NCBI GenBank assembly: GCA_043228905.1
Contig: JBHGNT010000022.1
Span: 9,176,001 to 9,240,000, forward strand
DNA: 64,000 nucleotides
DNA from: Azolla caroliniana
Taxonomy: Eukaryota; Polypodiophyta
Direction: 5' to 3'
Shown here: positions 57,922 through 64,000 of the stretch, one piece after another
How the letters are laid out: each line of letters begins with the position of its first letter
How positions within the stretch are numbered: the stretch's first letter is position 1
Program-made: the position numbers and the translations under genes
The notes under the pieces: generated by a model
Told to the model about the DNA's origin: nothing
What the model saw: only the letters and a program-made list of their open reading frames with translations
Database searches by the model: none

Positions 57922-59788
57922 TCACTGTTTTGTACTCCCCCTCAAGTTCGGCTGGTCGGGAAGAGATAAGCCAAGGTTCGACGCAAACTGCTGTAGCTTG
58001 TTGATACCAAGGGCTTTCGTGAAAATGTCAGCAACTTGGAGGTGTGTACTGATATGTTGTAAATCGATATCTCCGGCATGTACGCGGTCGTGGATGAAGT
58101 GGTAGTGCACTTCGACATGCTTAGTCCGCGCTAGGTAGATACTGCTCATGTTGTCGCAGTATAGATGAATCAGATCCTTGATGGGTACGCCCAGATCCTT
58201 CAGAATACGCTTGAGCCATACAGCTTCGCACGTGGCGACCGACGCGCCTTTGTATTCGGCCTCTGTGCTCGACAGTGCGACTGTTAGTTGATTCTTGCTA
58301 CTCCATGAGATTGCTCCGCTATCGAGGGATAAAACGGACCCTGATGTTGACCGTCTATCCGCTTTATAACTTGCCCAGTCCACATCTGTGTACCCTTCAA
58401 GTTGAATTATCATATTTGACCTGTATTTGACGCCGTAATCCATTGTACCACTGGCGTACCGAAGTACCCTCTTAACGCAGTCAAGATGAAGGTTTCGCAG
58501 ATTCTGCATGAATTGGTTGAGTAGGCCGACCGAGTAGCTGAGGTCGGGTCATGTAATGGTTAGGTAGATAAGGCTGCCGATCAATTGGCAATATTGAGTT
58601 GGCTCACACTCCACGTTGGCAGAATCAACATCAAGCTTGAGATTACAGTCCAACGGGGTGGACACAGGTTTGCACTCTGTCATCCCGAACTTTTAGAGTA
58701 AGTTGAGGATGTAGTGTCATTGTGAGATCGTTATCCCGATTGGTGTCTGAATTACTTCGATGCCTAAGAAGTAATGTAGCTCGTGCAGGTCTTTCATTTC
58801 GAATCTGTCGGAGAGAAGTGATTTGACCTTGTTAATCTCGGCTAGATCTTTTCCTCCGATGACCAAATCATCCATGTAAAGGATGATGACAATCGGGCTA
58901 TCCAACTCGTTTTGGATGTACAGAGAAGTATCGGATTTTGACATTCGAGTGATGAAGATACTGTGCGATCTTCGAGTGCCACACACGTGGTACTTGTTTG
59001 AGGCCGTAGAGAGGCTTCTTGAGTCAGCACATGACGTTCAGATCATTGCACAATTCAAAACCGGGTGGTTCGATCATGTACACCTCCTCTTCCAATTTTC
59101 CTTGAAGGAAGGCATTCTTGACGTCCATCTGGTGGAGGTGCCACCGTTTTGCTGACGAGATGGCAATTATGGTTTGCACAGTTGTCATCTTTGCCACCGG
59201 GGCAAAGGTCTCTTCGTAGTCTACGCCGTGGGTTTGTGCATATCCTTTCACAACAAGACGTGCTTTGAAGCGGTTTATAGAGCCATCAGCATTGTGTTTT
59301 ACTTTGTAAATCCATTGGCAACCAATTGCTTTCTTGTGTAGAATGTGAGGAACGAAATCCCATGTCTCGTTTTTGCATAGGGCTTGCATTTCTTCATTCA
59401 TCGTGTCGACCCATTGCAGATCCTTTACGGCTTCGGAAAGGGTTTCCCGCTGCCGTACTAACGCTACCTTCATCATAAAGGCGTAATGGTACACCCTGTA
59501 CTCATTGTAGCCGTAACGGCTTGTGGGGTTCTTCTCTCGGGTGGACTGGCGTAGCTTTTCGTTCGCAGATACTAAGGCTTTCTTCGCTCCATTTTTCCGG
59601 ATGTCGAGGCCTTCGAACTCACTATCGAGGGAGTAAGTCGATTCATTGCCGTCAAAGTGATCGTCTTCATACTCCACCATTTTCGCCTTCCCTTTGTTCA
59701 GCTTCAAACTCGACCGAGATGTGCTTTGATCACTCGGAGGTTCTTGTGGCCCACTTAATCGGGTCGTGATTGGACTTTCGTCGAACAT
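57922..59788 (-). pseudogene. Copia 4 reverse transcriptase and RNase H
   Basis: [58 protein letters not shown], then the catalytic ILYMDDLVIGG (YMDD) near 58862-58894. RNase [48 protein letters not shown] and TKHVEVHYHFIHDRV, ending at 57922. Frameshifts lie near 59030 and around 58510-58717. Confidence 0.85.
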
Positions 59789-60812
59789 GCACGTAACTCG
59801 ATCTTTGGCTTCTGCCTCTATTTCGGCGTATTCCGGGTTGAGCGGAGTCGGAGTCGAAGTTGTCTATGGTGCGTACCAGGATGCGGACTCGTCGAAAACA
59901 ACATCTCGACTTGTTCGAACTTTTTGGGTAGATGGATTGTAGGATTTGTACCCTTTCTGTTCGAGCGAGTACCCCACGAGGATACATTTCTCCGACTTTG
60001 GGTCGAGCTTTTGTCGCGTATCATTGGGAATATGCACATAAGCGATTGAGCCAAAAATATGAACATGTGATAAGTCCGGCTTCTTACCAAAAAAATTCTC
60101 ATGGGGGGTTGCGTCGTGTACCTGTTCATGAGGTATACGGCCGTTTTCGCCGCTTCTGCCCAATATGATTTCGGTAGGTTCTTCTCGTTCATCATTGCCC
60201 GTGCTACCTATACTATGTGCCGGTTCTTCCGCTCGGCTACACCATTTTGCTGAGGTGTGTGACGACATGAAAATTCTTGTCGGATTCCTTTTGGAGATAC
60301 GTCGTAACCTCATCCGAAAAATATTCTTTGCCTCCATTTGATTGAAGGCAGCGTACGTGCCGACCCGTAGTTTTTTAGACTTCGGACTTGAACCTCCGCA
60401 AGTGTTTGAACACTTTGCTCTTCTGTCTCATCGGGTAGATCCAAGTGTGCCTGGAGAAGTCGTCGATGAACGTGACGTAATATCCACATCCGCCGACTGT
60501 GCTAGTCTAGGCCGGTCCCCATACATATGAATGTATGAAATCCAGGATCCCTTTGCTCACATTCCGCTCTTTTGGGAATGGGTGACGACCTTGCTTTCCG
60601 AATTGACATGCTTTGCATACGCCCGTAATCTCCTTCGTCGTAAAGTTCGGGAATCCAATTACGACTCCTTTCGATTGCATGTTCTGAAGTTTTTGGAGAT
60701 TGATGTGGACGATTCTTTTGTGCCACAAATTTAAGTCCGTTTCAACTTTGAGGCCCTTTGCGAACATGGATGACTTTACCTCGTTTGATTCGAGAATAAA
60801 CATACGGCTTTC
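59789..60812 (-). pseudogene. Copia 4 GAG-pre-integrase and integrase
   Basis: MFILESNEV, LNLWHKRIVHINLQKLQNMQS and CKACQFGKQGRHPFPKERNVSKGILDF give the pre-integrase and zinc region. The DDE core is fragmented over several frames (60280-60560); YWAEAAKTAVYLMNRYT and IAYVHIPNDTRQKLDPKSEKCILVGY follow. The last segment shows the intact sequence into which gypsy 4 inserted in copia 2. Confidence 0.75.
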
Positions 60813-62107
60813 TCATCGACCGTGAGCTACGACTTGACCGTCCGTTTCGATGAAGCACCCGTTGTCGTTGAATCGTACTTGCATTCCTTGTTCGACAATC
60901 TGGCCGACTGAGACCAGGTTTTTCATGATGGTAGGAACATGCAATACGTTCTTGAGGTAGGTTTGTTTGCCGTTGTTTCCGAATGGGACGTTCTCAATAT
61001 GCTGTATTGGATGGGTCGTGTCATCGCCGGTCTCGACATAACTGGGACGTTTGGGTTTTCGTAATTCCGGAAACCAATCTTCATGAGACGTCATGTGCTT
61101 GGATGCTCCCGAGTCAACAAACCATACATTCTCTAAGGGCGTGGTGCTTGTTTCACCTTGAGTCGCCATTGAGTGCGCTTTATGCCTCATCATGAACATT
61201 CCACTACGATCGTCGTAGTCAGAATTCGATGTGTAATTCGTGAACATTCGACCGGTCGAAGCAGAGTCTCGCTTCTTCTTTCGGCACTCCTCTTTGTAGT
61301 GTCCGAGTTTTCCATAGTATACGCATTCGATTGGGTTATTGTGATTGCTTGGTCCGGTGTGATGGCTCCCCCTTCTACCGAACTCTCTAGAGTTGTTCTT
61401 GTCCACTTGCCATTGGTGGGAGTTACACTCTTGGATCTGCGGACCATGACGGCCTTGTCCGAATCGACCTCTATTTCCACGACTGAAATTTCTTCTATCA
61501 TCCGACTAGGAGTAGAGCATCTGATCCTCTAGTGCATTGCTCCTTTGTCGAGCGTGATTTTCCTTGACTAGAGATTGAAAAAGGTGGGAGGATTCTCTCT
61601 TGCGAGGACGATGGACCTTATTGTGTTGAATCGAGGTGCCAAGCCACCGAGGCATATTTGCACCATTTCTTCGTCGTCAATGGCAACATTGATCGACCTG
61701 AGGGCATTGCACAACTCCTTGATCTTCAAGGTGTAACTGCCGATTCACATGTCCCTTTGTTCAATGTCCTTCAACTCCTGACGAAGTTGGAGCTTCCGGG
61801 CAGCCGTATTGGCCACGAAGATATTCTTGAGATTGCCCCATGCTTCTTTCGGTGTTTTCGCCTCTCGAATATAGCCAAGCATGTGATCATGTACGCATGA
61901 TGCAAGGCAATACAACACACGGCTTGTAGCCAGCTCCCACACTGGGTAGTTGGCGTGTGTCGGGTTGGGATGCGTTTCGTGAGCTCCTTCAATATAGCTC
62001 CAGTATCATTGTCTGACAAGGTACTGATGCATCTTGTACTCCCAAGATGTGAAATTAGTCTTGTCGAGCTTCTCCGTAGGAAGGGAACTTCCCATTTGAG
62101 TATTCAT
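60813..62107 (-). pseudogene. gag: Copia 4 Gag and protease
   Basis: Starts at ATG 62107 (MNTQMGSSLPTEKLDKTNF) and contains WELATSRVLYCLASCVHDHMLGYIREAK and AWGNLKNIFVANTAARKLQLRQEL. After shifts it continues to a knuckle reading CVYYGKLGHYKEEC, in which the second Cys of copia 2 is Tyr. The protease site is VWFVDSGASKHMTSHEDWF near 61076-61132, followed by VLHVPTIMKNLVSVGQI. A TGA interrupts gag (before TACTGGAGC, near 62019). Confidence 0.8.
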
Positions 62108-62208
62108 GGTGATTTCTTCTTTGTTAATAAGCCGGTTCTATTCATCGTCGGTTTGTACCACAACACAGTCGAATAGATTTGATTAAGCAACCACACGCTC
62201 TAATACCA

Positions 62209-62468
62209 TGTAAAGAGGAGCAAGAGTGGCTGAGATGCAGTGGAAGGATTGTGTGTACGTAAGGCAAAACAGAGAGAGAGTGTGAGAGAGAGCTTAAGAC
62301 AGAGATAATTGTATATTACATCCAACAGTAACAAGGTTACAAAGGGTTGGTTTAAATACCAACTAAACTAGGGCAAGGGCCCTTTCTACTATTTACAAAA
62401 CTAACATGGTATGTCCATGAGCTAGTGTGAAACCTATTTCAATGGGAAGTTGAGTTTGATTCTCAACA
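62209..62468 (-). repeat. Copia 4 5' LTR
   Basis: Same sequence family as 57573-57838, 260 bp, with few differences by eye. Confidence 0.9.
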
Positions 62469-62794
62469 TGATCATTCAAAAAGTTATTTTTTTTATGGAA
62501 TAAGTGTGAAGTTTAAAAATTATTATAAAGGTTAGTATTGAGAATCAAACTCAACTTAGTCTAGTGTGTGAACACACCTTTACGAATTTCACTATTTAAT
62601 GTTTCTATATCAAATAGTGACGAGCTCACCACCACCTTGTAACATAACTAATGTGTCAAGTTATATTCTATGACCACCACCCTGAGAAAGAGGTGGAGAC
62701 TTAAATGCCTACTACCTATGCTAATTTGCATGTCAAGATTTTGTGTGTCATTTGAGTGTATATTTAGCATATTTGTTGCATCATTAGTTGTATT
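62469..62794. other. Copia LTR remnant
   Basis: TTGAGAATCAAACTCAACTTAGTCTAGTGTGTGAAC from about 62538 matches the start of copia 2-type LTRs; similarity fades after ~50 bp. It is probably an old truncated LTR, cut by copia 5. Confidence 0.45.
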
Positions 62795-64000
62795 TGTTGG
62801 GAAATCGGTTTCTCCGGATGGGACCCGATGATGAATGAAGAGGACTTGGTGAGAACCGGAAGAGATCCGGAAACCGGAGGAGACCCGGTGAGAACCGGAA
62901 GAGAGACATATTTGTAAATATGTCTTGAGCAAGCCTATTGAGGCTATATTTGTAAATAGACCTAAGTTCATATAAGTATAAATATGACTTAGGGCAATCA
63001 CTTTATGTGTGTGTTATTATTATTGTTGTTAGATATTGGTGTACAGAGTGAGAGCGACTTAGAGAGAGTGTGAGATACAAAGAAATACTCTGTTGTAACC
63101 GCCGATTGGCGATGAAACAGAGCTTGAGGTCGTTGCCTCCAAGTCTCTGATTGTACCCTCTTTTCTTCATAGTGATAGTTGGAGTCTGTGGGCTCCCGTG
63201 GTTTTTCCCATTCAGGGTTTTCCACGTAAACATCCTGCGTACTCTCTTTTGTGTGTACTTCTATTCCCATTCCTATGTTGCACTCTTATCGAAGTAATTC
63301 AAGACTTGGTCGTGGCCGAGCAGTATTCCGCGCTATTCCTAACAAACTGGTATCAGAGCGAACAACACAGGAAATGGAAGAATCATTCGGCGACATGTTC
63401 AAGGTCACCGACTCCAACTACTCAATGTGGAAGTCGAAGATGTGGGATATGCTGGTGGTTAAAGATCTTTGGTTGCCGGTTCAATTCGGGGACAAGAGAC
63501 CAGATAAGATTGATGCCGTAGTGTGGGAGGTGATGCACATGAAGACGACGACATACATCCGGTGGCTCATCGACATGAGCCCGTACAACAACTTCAATGA
63601 AGAGGGCAAGGCTCATGAACTTTGGAAGAAGATTGGCATCATGTTCTAGAACAAGAATGCCGTTAATCGGGTTTTGGTATTCCGGAAGCTAGTGAGGCTC
63701 CGGTACCAGAACGACTCCAATATGGCGGAGCACATGAATGCCTTCCAGGGGCTGATACATCAAGCAACCTCGTTGGAAGTACCTCTCGCCGATGAGGTAC
63801 TCGCATTGCTCTTGCTTGGTTCCCTCCCGGATAGTTGGGAGAAGTTAATTGTCACGTTGGGCAACGCCAGGCCGGAAGGAAAACAATTGTCCCTAGCAAG
63901 GGTAAAATCAAGCTTGCTGGATGAAGAAGCTCGTCGGAAGGACCGGGAGTCTGGAACCGATCCGAAGGCCTTGTTCACGGAAGATGACCACAACCGAGGA
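62795..64000 (+). mobile_element. Ty1/copia element 5, 5' part, continues beyond window
   Basis: 5' LTR 62795-63344 (TGTTGGGAAATCGG...CCTAACA, 550 bp), PBS TGGTATCAGAGC at 63348-63359, then gag. The right end is outside the window. Confidence 0.85.
63374..64000 (+). pseudogene. gag: Copia 5 Gag, partial
   Basis: ATG 63374 (MEESFGDMFKVTDSNYSMWKSKMWDML) opens a UBN2/DUF4219-type copia Gag. A TAG at 63647 (before AACAAGAATGCC) replaces an expected Gln. The frame then runs on in phase to the window end with ALLLLGSLPDSWEKLIVTLGNA and EARRKDRESGTDPKALF. The knuckle would lie beyond 64000. Confidence 0.8.

Larger units (their letters stand above)
57573..62468 (-). mobile_element. Ty1/copia element 4, minus strand
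   Basis: LTRs 57573-57838 and 62209-62468. The flanks TGATT and TGATC agree in four of five bases. The PBS on the minus strand is TGGTATTAGAGCGTG next to the right LTR. Coding is close to copia 2 but keeps protease and GAG-pre-integrase; the LTRs are a different, shorter family sharing only the ends with copia 2. Confidence 0.9.

Overview
This is nuclear DNA of a land plant. The evidence is a five-exon plant-type serine decarboxylase gene with short GT-AG introns, L1-type LINE and Ty1/copia and Ty3/gypsy retrotransposons, and C-to-T decay of the kind expected at methylated CHG and CG sites. A non-seed plant (fern, lycophyte or moss) is my guess, because of a DUF7869-like gene, a ParB-like/DNA methyltransferase gene and a sushi/Tf1-like chromovirus. 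The sequence alone does not prove the lineage.

Layout. 1-4283: 3' part of a decayed Ty3/gypsy element. About 4900-5940: an unrecognised, probably spliced gene whose tail is replaced by a truncated copia element (5945-7957). 7958-9641 (minus): an open frame for a DUF7869-like, RNase-H-fold transposase-like protein. 9990-13566 (minus): a gag-only, non-autonomous LTR element with a 4-bp ACGT target duplication. 14074-19441 (plus): a decayed gene region. It holds a leader exon, an intron with a strictly periodic palindrome array (14260-14652), a threefold 267-bp coding repeat, and a five-exon ParB-like plus beta-class DNA methyltransferase pseudogene. Without the inserted element, the transposase-like gene and the methyltransferase region are head to head about 850 bp apart. 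19582-25569: a chromovirus with a self-priming PBS, a complete -1 frameshift signal and a chromodomain. 26129-31987: a full-length decayed LINE with 12-bp target duplications. 32569-37524: a decayed copia element (TSD GAGGG). 39107-42276 (minus): the intact serine decarboxylase gene, the only clear host enzyme gene. 42277-45637: intergenic DNA with tRNA-like/SINE-like units and a long CT microsatellite. 45638-56941: a copia element (TSD GTTGA) lacking its protease and split by a 6.4-kb gypsy element (47722-54143), the autonomous relative of the 9990-13566 element. 57573-62468 (minus): another copia element. 62795-64000: 5' LTR and gag start of a further copia element.

How it works together. 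Most of the window is a nest of retrotransposons inactivated largely by CAG-to-TAG and CGA-to-TGA changes. The main points of novelty are the self-priming, frameshifting chromovirus, the divergent transposase-like/methyltransferase pair with its intronic palindrome array, and the ACGT insertion sites of one gypsy family.
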